From Dietzia sp. ANT_WB102 (lineage in GTDB: Bacteria > Actinomycetota > Actinomycetes > Mycobacteriales > Mycobacteriaceae): a DNA stretch of 64,000 nt. Made by a program: the position numbers and the translations under genes. The stretch lies in the NCBI RefSeq assembly GCF_008369165.1, contig NZ_VOBA01000001.1, positions 1,667,630 to 1,731,629 on the forward strand, given 5' to 3'. The notes below the pieces were generated by a model, which was given only the letters and a program-made list of their open reading frames with translations, was not told the origin of the DNA and made no database searches. Below are positions 37,250 through 45,493 of this stretch, one piece after another. How positions within the stretch are numbered: position 1 is the stretch's first letter; every line of letters begins with the position of its first letter.

Positions 37250-38640
37250 TGCGGACTCGCACGATGCGGGTGAATTCCGCACCGATCTCACTGCGCCAGC
37301 GGGTGACGTTGCTGGCGGCGAGTTCGGTGGGCGTCGCGGTGGCCCTCATGGCCGTCGCGGCGTATTTCGTCGTGTCGGGGTCGCTGTACAGCGACGTCAA
37401 TAATCGCCTGGAGCAGCAGGCCGATCAACTGGTGAACAGTCAACTCGCGTCCGAGTTCGCCCTTCAGTCCCGAAGCACGCTGATCGCGTTGCGGGCATTC
37501 AATCCGAATCTGGACGCGCAGATCGTTGCGCCCTCCGGTGTGCGCACCGCGACCGGCGAACCTTTCCAGATCGGCGGGCCGGAGATCTCAGTGGTCCGCG
37601 GGGACGCCGAGTCGAGCCTGCGCACGTCCGGCGGAAAGCAGATTTACGCCGTGGGGGTTCGCGACGGGTCGACGCTCATCCTCGCCCAGGATCTCAGCCC
37701 GACCCGGGCTGCGCTGAACCGCCTGGCGATCGTGCTCACGCTCGTCGGGGCGGCGGGCATCGCGCTGGCCGCGGTGGCCGGGACCGCGGTCGGCCGGACC
37801 GGGCTCGCGCCGGTGGCGAGACTGACCAGGGCGGTGGAACGGATCGCACGCACCGATGACCTGCGACCCATCCCTGTGGCGGGTGACGACGAGATCGCGC
37901 GGCTCACACGCAGTTTCAATCAGATGCTCGTCGCGCTGGGGGAGAGCCGGGAAAGGCAGGCGCGGCTCGTCGCGGATGCCGGGCACGAGCTGAAGACACC
38001 GCTCACCAGTATGCGGACAAACGTCGAGCTGCTGATCGCGGCCAGTAGGCCCGGTGCCCGGACAATCCCCGAGGCCGATCGAGGCGCTCTGGAAGAAGAC
38101 GTCGTGGCGCAGATCTCCGAACTGAGTCAGCTGGTGGGCGATCTGGTCGAGCTTGCTCGCGAGGATTCCGGTGAGGTCGAGTTGGAGCCGGTCGCGCTCG
38201 CTGATGCGGTCGACCGGGCACTCGAGCGGGTTCGGCGCCGCCGACACGACGTGGAGTTCGATGTAGAGCTGATGCCCTGGTATTGCTTCGGGGACTCGGC
38301 CGGTATCGAGCGCGCCGTGCTGAACGTGTGCGACAACGCCGCCAAATGGAGCCCCGCGGGCGGCACGGTGACCGTGCGGATGCGGCCCGTCTCCGACGCG
38401 GTCATGGAGTTGACCGTCGCGGACCAGGGGTCCGGCGTCCCGGAGGAGGACAGAGAGTTGGTCTTTGAGCGTTTCCACCGCTCCCACGAGGCCCGGGGGA
38501 TGCCGGGTTCGGGTCTAGGGCTCGCCATCGTCCGGCAGGTGACGACTCGGCACGGTGGAACAGTCGAGATCGGCGACGCCGAGGGCGGTGGCGCACTCGT
38601 CCGACTGACCATCCCGGGCAGCGAGCACCTGCCCGGATAG
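37249..38640 (+). CDS. mprB: Sensor histidine kinase MprB
   Basis: Membrane kinase for MprA, 463 residues. Topology: short basic N-terminus, TM1 about residues 20-42 (VTLLAASSVGVAVALMAVAA), an extracytoplasmic sensor domain of about 115 residues, TM2 about 162-182, HAMP, then the H-box DAGHELKTPLTSMRTNVELL with His246. The ATPase domain has the N-box NVCDNAAKWSP, VADQGSGVPEEDR, and GSGLGLAIVRQV. GTG at 37249 overlaps the mprA stop; an ATG at 37264 is an alternative start. It senses envelope stress by family analogy. Confidence 0.95.
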   Translation: MRTRTMRVNSAPISLRQRVTLLAASSVGVAVALMAVAAYFVVSGSLYSDVNNRLEQQADQLVNSQLASEFALQSRSTLIALRAFNPNLDAQIVAPSGVRTATGEPFQIGGPEISVVRGDAESSLRTSGGKQIYAVGVRDGSTLILAQDLSPTRAALNRLAIVLTLVGAAGIALAAVAGTAVGRTGLAPVARLTRAVERIARTDDLRPIPVAGDDEIARLTRSFNQMLVALGESRERQARLVADAGHELKTPLTSMRTNVELLIAASRPGARTIPEADRGALEEDVVAQISELSQLVGDLVELAREDSGEVELEPVALADAVDRALERVRRRRHDVEFDVELMPWYCFGDSAGIERAVLNVCDNAAKWSPAGGTVTVRMRPVSDAVMELTVADQGSGVPEEDRELVFERFHRSHEARGMPGSGLGLAIVRQVTTRHGGTVEIGDAEGGGALVRLTIPGSEHLPG

Positions 38641-38721
38641 GTCCTCTGCTGACCACCGGGGCCGTCCCCGGCGTGGGCGTGGTCTCAGCGGGCACACAGC
38701 GCAATGCGGAACCATGGGGGC

Positions 38722-40110
38722 ATGGAGAACGACAACGGTCGGGGCCGGGGCGAACCCGGGTCCCCAGACGAATGGGCCGGGGGATCGGGAGCAGGACTCG
38801 GAGGGTCCGGTCACCGACCCGGCGAGCAGAACCCGTATCCGGGTCAGAACCCGTACACCGGTCAGCACCACGTGGAGCAGGGTAGGGGCGGAGATGGCGG
38901 GACCACCGCCGCGTTCCCCCCGTCGTCTCCGGCGCAGGGGTACACGCAGCCCGGACCGTGGCGGCCCGCAGACGCCGCGTACCCCTCGGACCAGCCGCCT
39001 TTTGCCGGGGCTGGGCCAGGCACGGCTCCCGCGGCGTCAGGTCCACAAAAGTCGGGCCGCGGCCTGCTCGCGGCCGGCATCGTGGCCGCCATGCTCGTCT
39101 CGGGCGGGCTCGGTGGGTGGATCGGTGCGACGGTCGCCGACGGGTCCTCGACGGGCCTGTCCGCGCCCGTCAATTCATCCCAGCCCGTTGGGCAGGCGCC
39201 CGACGGCACCGTCGAGGCGGTCGCGGGCAAGGTGCTGCCGAGCGTGGTCTCGATCGATGTGCGCTCACAGACAGGGCGTGGGGAGGGTTCCGGAGTGGTG
39301 TTGACCCCGGACGGGCTCATCGTCACCAATAACCACGTGATCGCGATGGCCCGTGCCGGTGGTGAGATCCAGGTGCGTTTCAACGACGGATCCAAGGCGC
39401 CCGCGAGCGTCGTGGGCACGGATCCCGCCACAGACATCGCGGTCGTCAAAGTCGAGACCTCCCGCTCGCTCACTCCGATCTCGTTGGGGTCCTCGGCGAC
39501 GCTGACAGAGGGTCAGGCGGTGGCCGCGGTCGGGTCGCCGCTCGGGTTGTCGGGCACTGTCACCACGGGCATCGTCTCCGCGCTCGACCGCCCGGTCAGG
39601 GCCGGCGGGGCGGAGTCCGACCAGAGCACTGTCATCGACGCCATCCAGACCGATGCCGCCGTGAATCCGGGCAATTCGGGCGGCGCACTGGTCAATATGA
39701 ACGGCGAGTTGGTCGGCATCAACTCGGCGATCGCGTCGCTGGGGTCGGGCAACTCCGGGTCGATCGGTCTGGGATTCGCGATCCCCGTGGACCAGGCCCG
39801 GCGGATCGCAGACCAGTTGATCAAGCAGGGGTACGCGACCCGCGCGGTGCTCGGGGTGTCGGTCAGTGACTCACCGAGCGGTGACGGGGCGCTCGTGCGC
39901 GCCGTCGAGCCGGGGGGACCTGCCGAGCGCGCCGGAATCAACGAGGGAGCGGTCATCACCGGGGTGGGGGAACGACTCATCGAGGGTGGCGACGCGCTCG
40001 TCGCGGCGATCCGGTCCCGGCCTCCGGGGGAGACGGTGAGCGTCACCTATGCTTCTCGTGAGGGAGAAGCACCCAAGTCCGTCGACGTTGTACTGGGAGA
40101 GGCCAGATGA
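38722..40110 (+). CDS. pepD: HtrA-like serine protease PepD
   Basis: Membrane-anchored periplasmic protease/chaperone of the DegP/HtrA family, 462 residues. A Gly/Pro-rich disordered cytoplasmic stretch (about residues 1-110) precedes one TM helix (GLLAAGIVAAMLVSGGLGGW). The trypsin-like domain holds the triad His205 (TNNHVIA), Asp238 (DPATDIAVVKV) and Ser319 (NPGNSGGALVN). A single PDZ domain ends the chain (LGVSVSDSP, then VEPGGPAERAGI). ATG at 38722 is chosen; ATG at 38704 adds 6 residues. Probably in the MprAB regulon, as in mycobacteria. Confidence 0.95.
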   Translation: MENDNGRGRGEPGSPDEWAGGSGAGLGGSGHRPGEQNPYPGQNPYTGQHHVEQGRGGDGGTTAAFPPSSPAQGYTQPGPWRPADAAYPSDQPPFAGAGPGTAPAASGPQKSGRGLLAAGIVAAMLVSGGLGGWIGATVADGSSTGLSAPVNSSQPVGQAPDGTVEAVAGKVLPSVVSIDVRSQTGRGEGSGVVLTPDGLIVTNNHVIAMARAGGEIQVRFNDGSKAPASVVGTDPATDIAVVKVETSRSLTPISLGSSATLTEGQAVAAVGSPLGLSGTVTTGIVSALDRPVRAGGAESDQSTVIDAIQTDAAVNPGNSGGALVNMNGELVGINSAIASLGSGNSGSIGLGFAIPVDQARRIADQLIKQGYATRAVLGVSVSDSPSGDGALVRAVEPGGPAERAGINEGAVITGVGERLIEGGDALVAAIRSRPPGETVSVTYASREGEAPKSVDVVLGEAR

Positions 40111-40682
40111 GCACCAGATTTGATCCGCGGGCTCTGCCCGGAGGCCGAAAGCTTTCCGCCGGTCTTGACTTCGATCCGGCTGCCCTTGAGCCCGTCGAGC
40201 CTCAGATCGCTGGTCGGGCCATGGTAGTGGTGGTGACGGACCGTCTGGACGACGAGGAAGATTCGATTGGCCCCCTGGTCACCGAACTGCTCGAGGAGGA
40301 GGGTTTCCTCGTCGGCGGTGTCGTGGGCGTGCCCGCCGACGAGGCGGAGGTACGCAAGGCCCTCGAGACGGCCGTGGTCGGCGGATTCGACTTCGTGGTG
40401 ACGGTGGGCGGCACCGGGGTCGGCCCCCGCGACATCACCCCCGAGGTCACCGAGGAGATCCTCGACCAGCGGCTGCCCGGGATCGCCGAGGCCGTCCGGT
40501 CATCGGGACTCACGGCTGGCGCGGTCGACTCGATCGTCTCGCGGGGATACGTGGGGGTGTCGGGAAGCACGGTCGTCGCCAACCTCGCGCCGAGCCGCGC
40601 GGCGATTCGCGACGGGATGGCTACCCTGTGCCCGCTCGTGTCGTACGTGGTCGCCCAGCTGTCCGCCTTCGACGAGCTGTGA
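40107..40682 (+). CDS. MogA/MoaB family molybdenum cofactor protein
   Basis: Molybdopterin-binding family protein of 191 residues. The first 35 residues are a variable extension. The domain follows with MVVVVTDRLDDEEDSIGPLV, GFDFVVTVGGTGVGPRDITP and EVTEEILDQRLPGIAEAVRS, then SIVSRGYVGVSGSTVVANL. The TGGTG and GVSGST loops are the molybdopterin-adenylation signatures. The ATG overlaps the pepD stop (ATGA), and the position matches moaB2 (Rv0984). Whether it works in cofactor synthesis or has another role is not clear. Confidence 0.9.
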   Translation: MSTRFDPRALPGGRKLSAGLDFDPAALEPVEPQIAGRAMVVVVTDRLDDEEDSIGPLVTELLEEEGFLVGGVVGVPADEAEVRKALETAVVGGFDFVVTVGGTGVGPRDITPEVTEEILDQRLPGIAEAVRSSGLTAGAVDSIVSRGYVGVSGSTVVANLAPSRAAIRDGMATLCPLVSYVVAQLSAFDEL

Positions 40683-40846
40683 CCGAGCCGCAGGCCGAGG
40701 GTGCGCCGCGGAACGTGGACCGCACCCGAATCGACGAAGTGTTCGGCGACACCCTGCCTGAGACCACCTCGGATGAGGTCCGCACGCCGGAAGGCCGTAT
40801 CGACGACGAATGGTGGCGCGAGCAGCGCCCGCCCCATCACGGCTGA
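40679..40846 (+). CDS. Small conserved acidic protein, function unknown
   Basis: 55-residue ORF whose GTG overlaps the moaB stop (GTGA), so it is translationally coupled to it. The sequence has a middle block RTRIDEVFGDTLPETTSDE and ends RIDDEWWREQRPPHHG. I recall small actinobacterial proteins ending in a similar W/Y-x-x-x-RPPHH motif. It is hydrophilic with no membrane segment. A bidirectional terminator follows at once, which supports it as the last gene of the mprA-pepD-moaB operon. Confidence 0.7.
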   Translation: MTEPQAEGAPRNVDRTRIDEVFGDTLPETTSDEVRTPEGRIDDEWWREQRPPHHG

Positions 40847-40870
40847 CGGACCCCGCAGCAGGTCGTAGTA

Positions 40871-40919
40871 CCCTGTCGCTCCCCGCCGGCAGTACACGCT
40901 GCGGAGAGGGGCGACAGGG
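40871..40919. terminator. Bidirectional hairpin between small ORF and mscL
   Basis: CCCTGTCGCTCCCC (left arm from 40871) pairs with GAGGGGCGACAGGG (right arm to 40919) apart from one unmatched base. The loop itself can fold (CCGC...GCGG). It lies between two convergent transcription units and could stop both. Confidence 0.75.
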
Positions 40920-40932
40920 TTGCGAGAGCCGG

Positions 40933-41361
40933 TCAGGAGTTGCTGGACGGGCTCTCCGGGGCGGAGGGGTGCGTGAGCGGGCGGCCGGCGAGCAGGTCGC
41001 GGATCTCCACGAGGAGGTCGTTGTCCGAAGCGGGGGCCTCGATGCCCTTGCGCTTGGCGGCGGCCTCCTTCATCTTGTTCATCGGTGCGACCAGGGCGAA
41101 GTAGATGATGGCCGCGACCAGCAGGAAGTTGATGATCGCGGTGATGAGCATCCCGAAGTTCATGACGGTCTCGGGGTTGTTGTCGAGGAGTTGGACGGCG
41201 AACCCGACCTCCTTGTCTCCGCCGAGCAGTGCGATCAGCGGATTGATGATCGCGCTGGTGAACGCGTCGACGATGGACGCGAAGGCCGTGCCGATCACGA
41301 CGGCGACCGCCAGATCGATCACATTGCCCTGCATGATGAAGTCTTTGAAGCCCTTGAGCAT
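40933..41361 (-). CDS. mscL: Large-conductance mechanosensitive channel
   Basis: Homopentameric inner-membrane channel that releases solutes on hypo-osmotic shock. The 142-residue protein has the N-terminal amphipathic helix and TM1 (MLKGFKDFIMQGNVIDLAVA, VVIGTAFASIVDAFTSAIIN), a periplasmic loop, TM2 (FLLVAAIIYFALVAPMNKM) and the cytoplasmic helix with LLVEIRDLLAGR. A GAAAGAGGTG ribosome site precedes the ATG. Convergent with the moaB unit, as in M. tuberculosis. Confidence 0.97.
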   Translation of the reverse strand: MLKGFKDFIMQGNVIDLAVAVVIGTAFASIVDAFTSAIINPLIALLGGDKEVGFAVQLLDNNPETVMNFGMLITAIINFLLVAAIIYFALVAPMNKMKEAAAKRKGIEAPASDNDLLVEIRDLLAGRPLTHPSAPESPSSNS

Positions 41362-41451
41362 TAGTGCACCTCTTTCAAAGTTGAATCTCAGAGTGGGATC
41401 TCAGAGATGGATCGCACGGATAATATTAGCTGTTCGATGCGGTCCCTTACC

Positions 41452-41931
41452 TCATCCGTGGACCACGATGGCGAGCGGGATCCCTGCAGCGATCGCGGCA
41501 AGCTGGGCGGCGTCAGCCTCGGGGACCTCGACGAGGAGCGAGCGCCTGCCTGTCCGTCCCGCAGGGACGTCTCGCACACGGGCGCCGTGGGCGACGAGCG
41601 CAGGAGCCTGGCCGGGGGCGAACTCGGCCGTGTCGACGAGGTCGACCAGGTCGCCGGGGTGGAGCAGGTCGGCCACGGCGGGGTCGGCGAGAGGCACAGG
41701 GACCACCCGCACCGGGTCGCGTGAGGGGACTGTTCCGAAGCCATCTGCGCCGACCTCATCAGCGCGGACCCCGATAGCGCCAGGGGGTGCAGCGGGGACA
41801 GTGGAGTTCACGGTGCCGGGCCGGTCCACGAACGGGGCCGACGCCACGAGCGCGGCCGCGAGCCCTATCCGTGCTGTGCGCCGTCGCCGCCATCGCCCGG
41901 GTGTGGTCACGGAGGCGATGGTGCGGCGCAT
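41452..41931 (-). CDS. SAF domain-containing protein, membrane-anchored
   Basis: Protein of about 159 residues with a basic start, one hydrophobic segment (ARIGLAAALVASAPFV) and a SAF-like beta-clip domain: DPVRVVPVPLADPAVADLLH, PGDLVDLVDT, then RRSLLVEVPEADAAQLAAIA. The pattern resembles CpaB/RcpC-type proteins but is shorter. The frame is open further upstream to 42294 with Arg/Pro-rich text that looks non-genuine, so ATG at 41931 is used. It corresponds by position to the small conserved gene upstream of mscL in mycobacteria. Function unknown. Confidence 0.7.
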   Translation of the reverse strand: MRRTIASVTTPGRWRRRRTARIGLAAALVASAPFVDRPGTVNSTVPAAPPGAIGVRADEVGADGFGTVPSRDPVRVVPVPLADPAVADLLHPGDLVDLVDTAEFAPGQAPALVAHGARVRDVPAGRTGRRSLLVEVPEADAAQLAAIAAGIPLAIVVHG

Positions 41932-42178
41932 GGGGTCCCCCGTGGGTCGATGCGCTCGGTGTCGAGCGCCGGATCGGAGTGCGCCGGGCGGGCCGGCGCG
42001 GTGTCGATCAGACCGTAGCGGCTCTGGGGGCAGCCACCTCGACTCACGTCTCGGAGGTCTGCGGCCTGTGGAGACGGCCGGGGGTGTGGATAGCCGCGAG
42101 CGATATTCGACGTTCTGCCTACAGTGCTGCAGTGTTGCCCCGCCGCAGTGTCGGGGCGGGCGTGGGGGAGCCGACCCG

Positions 42179-42529
42179 TTAGGACGACGACGAGGTCGAC
42201 GACCCCGAAGAGGAACTCGACCCCGCGGTCGAACCGGAGCCCGAGCCGGATCCCGAGGCCCCGGACGTCGACGATCCACTGCTCGAGGACCCACCGCCCG
42301 ACGAGTCGCTGCTGGATGTGGCTGCCGGGGATGCCGACCTGCTGTCTCCCGCAGCGCGACTATCGGTGCGGTAGAAGCCGGAGCCCTTGAAGACGACGCC
42401 GACCGTGTTGAAGAGCTTGCGCAGTGCTCCGTTGCACTCGGGGCAGACGGTCAACGAATCCTCGTTGAAGGACTGCTGGATGTCGAAGGCGACGTTGCAG
42501 TCACGGCACCGGTAGGAGTAGGTGGGCAT
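42179..42529 (-). CDS. FmdB-type zinc-ribbon protein (Ruc-like chaperone)
   Basis: 116-residue protein with an N-terminal zinc ribbon (MPTYSYRCRDCNVAFDIQQS, then CPECNGALRKLF), four cysteines in two CxxC pairs, and a long disordered tail of almost only Ser, Gly and Ala. The mycobacterial homolog Rv0991c has been described as a redox-regulated chaperone with the same zinc-ribbon and disordered-tail build. The start has GGGAGG upstream. It lies just downstream of the folate cyclo-ligase gene, as in M. tuberculosis. Confidence 0.9.
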   Translation of the reverse strand: MPTYSYRCRDCNVAFDIQQSFNEDSLTVCPECNGALRKLFNTVGVVFKGSGFYRTDSRAAGDSRSASPAATSSSDSSGGGSSSSGSSTSGASGSGSGSGSTAGSSSSSGSSTSSSS

Positions 42530-42566
42530 CTGGCCTCCCGAGGAGAATCTGAGAACGCTTGGCACT

Positions 42567-43193
42567 CTACTCCGGCGAGTGCCAAGTTCCGAAGTCGAGA
42601 ACCGCGTCCGGGGTGATCACGCCGTCGACGGGTCGGTCATGTGACTCGGAGGGGACGTGGTCGACGACGTTCTCGGCGTCGAGTAGGGCGAGCATCCTCG
42701 GGTTCGGCCCCGCAAGGGCAAGTGACCGGTCGTAGTACCCGCCGCCACGGCCGAGTCGGCAGCCGGTCCTGTCCACGGCTACTGCGGGCACCAGGACGAG
42801 ATCCGCACTCGCGATGAACTCGGGCCCGGCGGGGGGCGCCGACGGGACGGGGATGCCGAACCGGCCGGGCACCAGGTCCGCCGGCCCCGCGTATGCGGCC
42901 CATTCCAACGGACCGGCCGCAGGCGAGACCGGCAGGAACACCCGAGCTCCGGACCGGACGAGCTCGTCGGCCAGGCCCCGCCCGCCGGCCTCGTCGTCGT
43001 CGGGGACATACGCGCAGACCACCATCCCCGCGGTGACTATCCCGGCTAGACGCTCGACAATTCTCCGGTCCCGCTCGGCGCGCACCGACGCCGGCACCGC
43101 GGCGCGACGGGCGAGGACCTCACGGCGTAACCGCGTCTTGGCGACCTCGGTGGAGACGGTCGCGTCCGCGCGACCAGGCTGAGCCTGCTGCAT
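42567..43193 (-). CDS. 5-formyltetrahydrofolate cyclo-ligase
   Basis: Converts 5-formyl-THF to 5,10-methenyl-THF using ATP. The 208-residue protein has KTRLRREVLARRAAVP near the start, VVCAYVPDDDEAGG, the central FGIPVPSAPP and the nucleotide-binding signature DRTGCRLGRGGGYYDRSLAL. It ends near DRPVDGVITPDAVL. ATG at 43193 is taken; the upstream open frame overlaps galU. A CAGACT hexamer 6 nt before the ATG suggests a leaderless start. Divergent from galU. Confidence 0.94.
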   Translation of the reverse strand: MQQAQPGRADATVSTEVAKTRLRREVLARRAAVPASVRAERDRRIVERLAGIVTAGMVVCAYVPDDDEAGGRGLADELVRSGARVFLPVSPAAGPLEWAAYAGPADLVPGRFGIPVPSAPPAGPEFIASADLVLVPAVAVDRTGCRLGRGGGYYDRSLALAGPNPRMLALLDAENVVDHVPSESHDRPVDGVITPDAVLDFGTWHSPE

Positions 43194-43244
43194 GACCCCA
43201 GTCTGCCGCGCGTGGCGCCACCCCGAGGTGCCGGGTGCGAGGTC

Positions 43245-43250
43245 TAAGGT
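43245..43250 (+). promoter_or_regulatory. -10 element TAAGGT for leaderless galU
   Basis: TAAGGT is followed by 7 nt and the galU ATG at 43258. Confidence 0.5.
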
Positions 43251-43257
43251 GGTCGCC

Positions 43258-44157
43258 ATGACGTCCAGCACCTCTGTCGACCCGCAATTCCGGACCGCCG
43301 TCGTGCCGGCGGCCGGGCTGGGGACCAGGTTCCTGCCCGCCACCAAGACCGTGCCCAAGGAACTGTTGCCCGTCGTGGACACCCCGGGTATCGAGCTCAT
43401 CGCCGAGGAGGCCACAGAGGCTGGGGCCGGGCGGCTCGCGATCGTCACGTCGGAACGCAAGGTCGGCGTGATGGCGCACTTCGCCGAGGACAGTGTTCTC
43501 GAGGGCACGCTCACCGACCGCGGCAAGGACGTCCTGCTACACAAAGTCCAGCGTGCGCAGGGGCTCATCGAAGTCGTGGATGTTCGCCAGGACGAGCCCC
43601 TGGGGCTCGGTCACGCGGTCGCACAGGTGGAGTCCGTGCTCGGGGACGACGAGCAGGCCGTCGCCGTGCTGCTGCCGGACGACCTCGTGCTGCCGTTCGG
43701 GATCCTCGGGCGCATGTCGGCCGTCCGCGAGGCCCGCGGTGGCAGCGTGTTGTGTGCGTTCGAGGTCGCCCCGGAGGATGTGTCCTCCTACGGCGTGTTC
43801 GAGGTCGAGGACACCGACGACCCGTCGGTGAAGAAGGTGATCGGCATGGTCGAGAAGCCCGCCGTCGAAGACGCACCGTCCAACCTCGCTGCGGCCGGCA
43901 GGTACATACTCGACCGCGCGATCTTTGACGCGCTGCGCAGGATCGAGCCGGGGGCCGGTGGAGAACTGCAGCTCACCGATGCAATCGACTTACTCATCGA
44001 CGAGGGGCACCCCGTACACGTGGTGGTCCACGACGGACAACGACACGATCTGGGCAACCCGGGGGGGTACATCAAGGCCTGCGTCGACTTCGCGCTGGGT
44101 AATCCGGCGTACGCGGACGACCTCCACGAATGGCTCTCGGGTCGACTGGGGTCCTGA
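43258..44157 (+). CDS. galU: UTP--glucose-1-phosphate uridylyltransferase
   Basis: Makes UDP-glucose for cell-envelope polysaccharides, trehalose and glycogen. The 299-residue nucleotidyltransferase has AVVPAAGLGTRFLPATKTVP (signature loop), KELLPVVDTPGIELIAEEA, QDEPLGLGHAVAQVE, VLLPDDLVLPFG and EKPAVEDAPSNLAAAGRYIL. The start is fixed by the family N-terminus and a -10 hexamer 7 nt upstream. It is followed by glp 63 bp downstream, as Rv0993 is followed by moeA1. Confidence 0.97.
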   Translation: MTSSTSVDPQFRTAVVPAAGLGTRFLPATKTVPKELLPVVDTPGIELIAEEATEAGAGRLAIVTSERKVGVMAHFAEDSVLEGTLTDRGKDVLLHKVQRAQGLIEVVDVRQDEPLGLGHAVAQVESVLGDDEQAVAVLLPDDLVLPFGILGRMSAVREARGGSVLCAFEVAPEDVSSYGVFEVEDTDDPSVKKVIGMVEKPAVEDAPSNLAAAGRYILDRAIFDALRRIEPGAGGELQLTDAIDLLIDEGHPVHVVVHDGQRHDLGNPGGYIKACVDFALGNPAYADDLHEWLSGRLGS

Positions 44158-44220
44158 TAGCGCGGTAGGCGAGGCTGGCCCGGTCAACGGGCGGTGACGG
44201 GTACGGGAAGGGGACACCTG

Positions 44221-45480
44221 GTGCGCTCCGTCGAGGAACAACTGGCTCTGGTGACGGCGGCCGCGGTCGCGCCGCGCCCGGTCCGAGTGGCGATCTCGGA
44301 GGCGCAGGGTCTGCTGTGCGCCGAGGAGGTCGTGGCCGAGCGGCCGCTGCCGGCGTTCGACCAGGCCGCGATCGACGGATACGCGGTACGCAGCGTCGAC
44401 GTTCGCGTCGGTGGGGCGTCTACGGAGGGCGGGGACGGTCCCGCCGGACCGGTGACCTTGCCCGTGGTCGGTCAGATCACAGCGGGATCTCGTCAACCGG
44501 CACGTCTCCAGCCCGGCCAGACCGTCCGCGTGGACACCGGAGCGCCGCTGCCTACGCTCGCGGACGCGGTCCTGCCGATCGGGTGGGCCACCGCCGAGGG
44601 GCGCCAGCTGACCCCCACCCGCGCCGTCCGCACCGGTGACTACGTCCGCCGCATCGGCGACGATGTGCAGCCCGGCGACGTGGCGGTCCGCGCGGGCAGC
44701 ATCATCGGGCCGGCGCAGGTCGGCCTACTCGCCTCGGTCGGCCGGGCGAAGGTCCTCGTACACCCCAAGCCGCGGATGGCGGTCATCTCCGTCGGCGACG
44801 AACTGGTGGACGTGGACGGGCGCCCCGGCACAGGTCAGGTCTACGACGTCAACTCCTATGCCCTCACAGCGGCCGGGCGCGATGCCGGCGCCGACGTCCA
44901 TCGCGTGGGCATCGCCAGTACCGAACCGTCCCGCCTGCGCGAGGTGCTCGAGGGGCAACTGGTGCGCAGCGAACTCGTGGTGGTCTCGGGTGCCGCCGGG
45001 GGCGAGGCCACCACACGCATCCGCCAGGTAATGGCCGAGCTCGGGCAGATCGAGGTCAACCGGGTTGCCATGCACCCGGGCTCGGTCCAGGGTTTCGGTC
45101 GACTCGGGCGAGACGAGGTCCCCACCTTCCTGCTTCCGTCGAACCCGGTGAGCGCGCTGGTGGTGTTCGAGATCATGGTCCGGCCACTTATCCGGATCGC
45201 ACTCGGCAAACGTCAGCCCATGCGCCGCACCGTCCGTGCACGGACCGTCGCACCGATCTCATCTGTTGAGGGTCGTCGCGGCTACCTGCGCGGACAACTG
45301 ATGCGCGACACCGATACGGGCGAGTATTTAGTCCGCGCACTCGGCGGTGCCCAAGGTTCTTCCACCCATCTGCTGGCCTCGCTGGCCGAGGCCAACTGTC
45401 TCGTCGTGATCGATCCCGTCGTCACGACGGTTCGTACGGGCGACGAGGTCGACGTGATGTTCCTCGCCCAGCGCGGGTGA
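44221..45480 (+). CDS. glp: MoeA/gephyrin-like protein (Glp)
   Basis: 419-residue protein of the MoeA family: SVEEQLALVTAA, PLPAFDQAAIDGYAVRSVDV, VDTGAPLPTLADAVLP, VISVGDELVDVDGRPGTGQV, YDVNSYALTAAGRDAG and FLLPSNPVSALVVFEIM. Canonical MoeA inserts molybdate. In Corynebacterium glutamicum the gene in this position encodes Glp, which binds SepF at the divisome and works with the membrane receptor GlpR. Here the same order glp-rimJ-glpR is kept, so a division role is the better inference. GTG at 44221 has AAGGGGA upstream; GTG at 44194 is an alternative. Confidence 0.9.
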   Translation: MRSVEEQLALVTAAAVAPRPVRVAISEAQGLLCAEEVVAERPLPAFDQAAIDGYAVRSVDVRVGGASTEGGDGPAGPVTLPVVGQITAGSRQPARLQPGQTVRVDTGAPLPTLADAVLPIGWATAEGRQLTPTRAVRTGDYVRRIGDDVQPGDVAVRAGSIIGPAQVGLLASVGRAKVLVHPKPRMAVISVGDELVDVDGRPGTGQVYDVNSYALTAAGRDAGADVHRVGIASTEPSRLREVLEGQLVRSELVVVSGAAGGEATTRIRQVMAELGQIEVNRVAMHPGSVQGFGRLGRDEVPTFLLPSNPVSALVVFEIMVRPLIRIALGKRQPMRRTVRARTVAPISSVEGRRGYLRGQLMRDTDTGEYLVRALGGAQGSSTHLLASLAEANCLVVIDPVVTTVRTGDEVDVMFLAQRG

Positions 45481-45493
45481 TCGGGCAGCCGAC

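Noticed and set aside
42179-42390. Plus-strand acidic frame (Asp/Glu/Pro-rich) opposite the FmdB tail
   Set aside because: It is the complement of Ser/Gly codons in the disordered tail of a recognised zinc-ribbon protein, with no start signal.
44221-45480. Annotation as a plain molybdopterin molybdenumtransferase (MoeA)
   Set aside because: The family is right, but the conserved glp-rimJ-glpR order points to the divisome paralog. A moonlighting MoeA function cannot be excluded.
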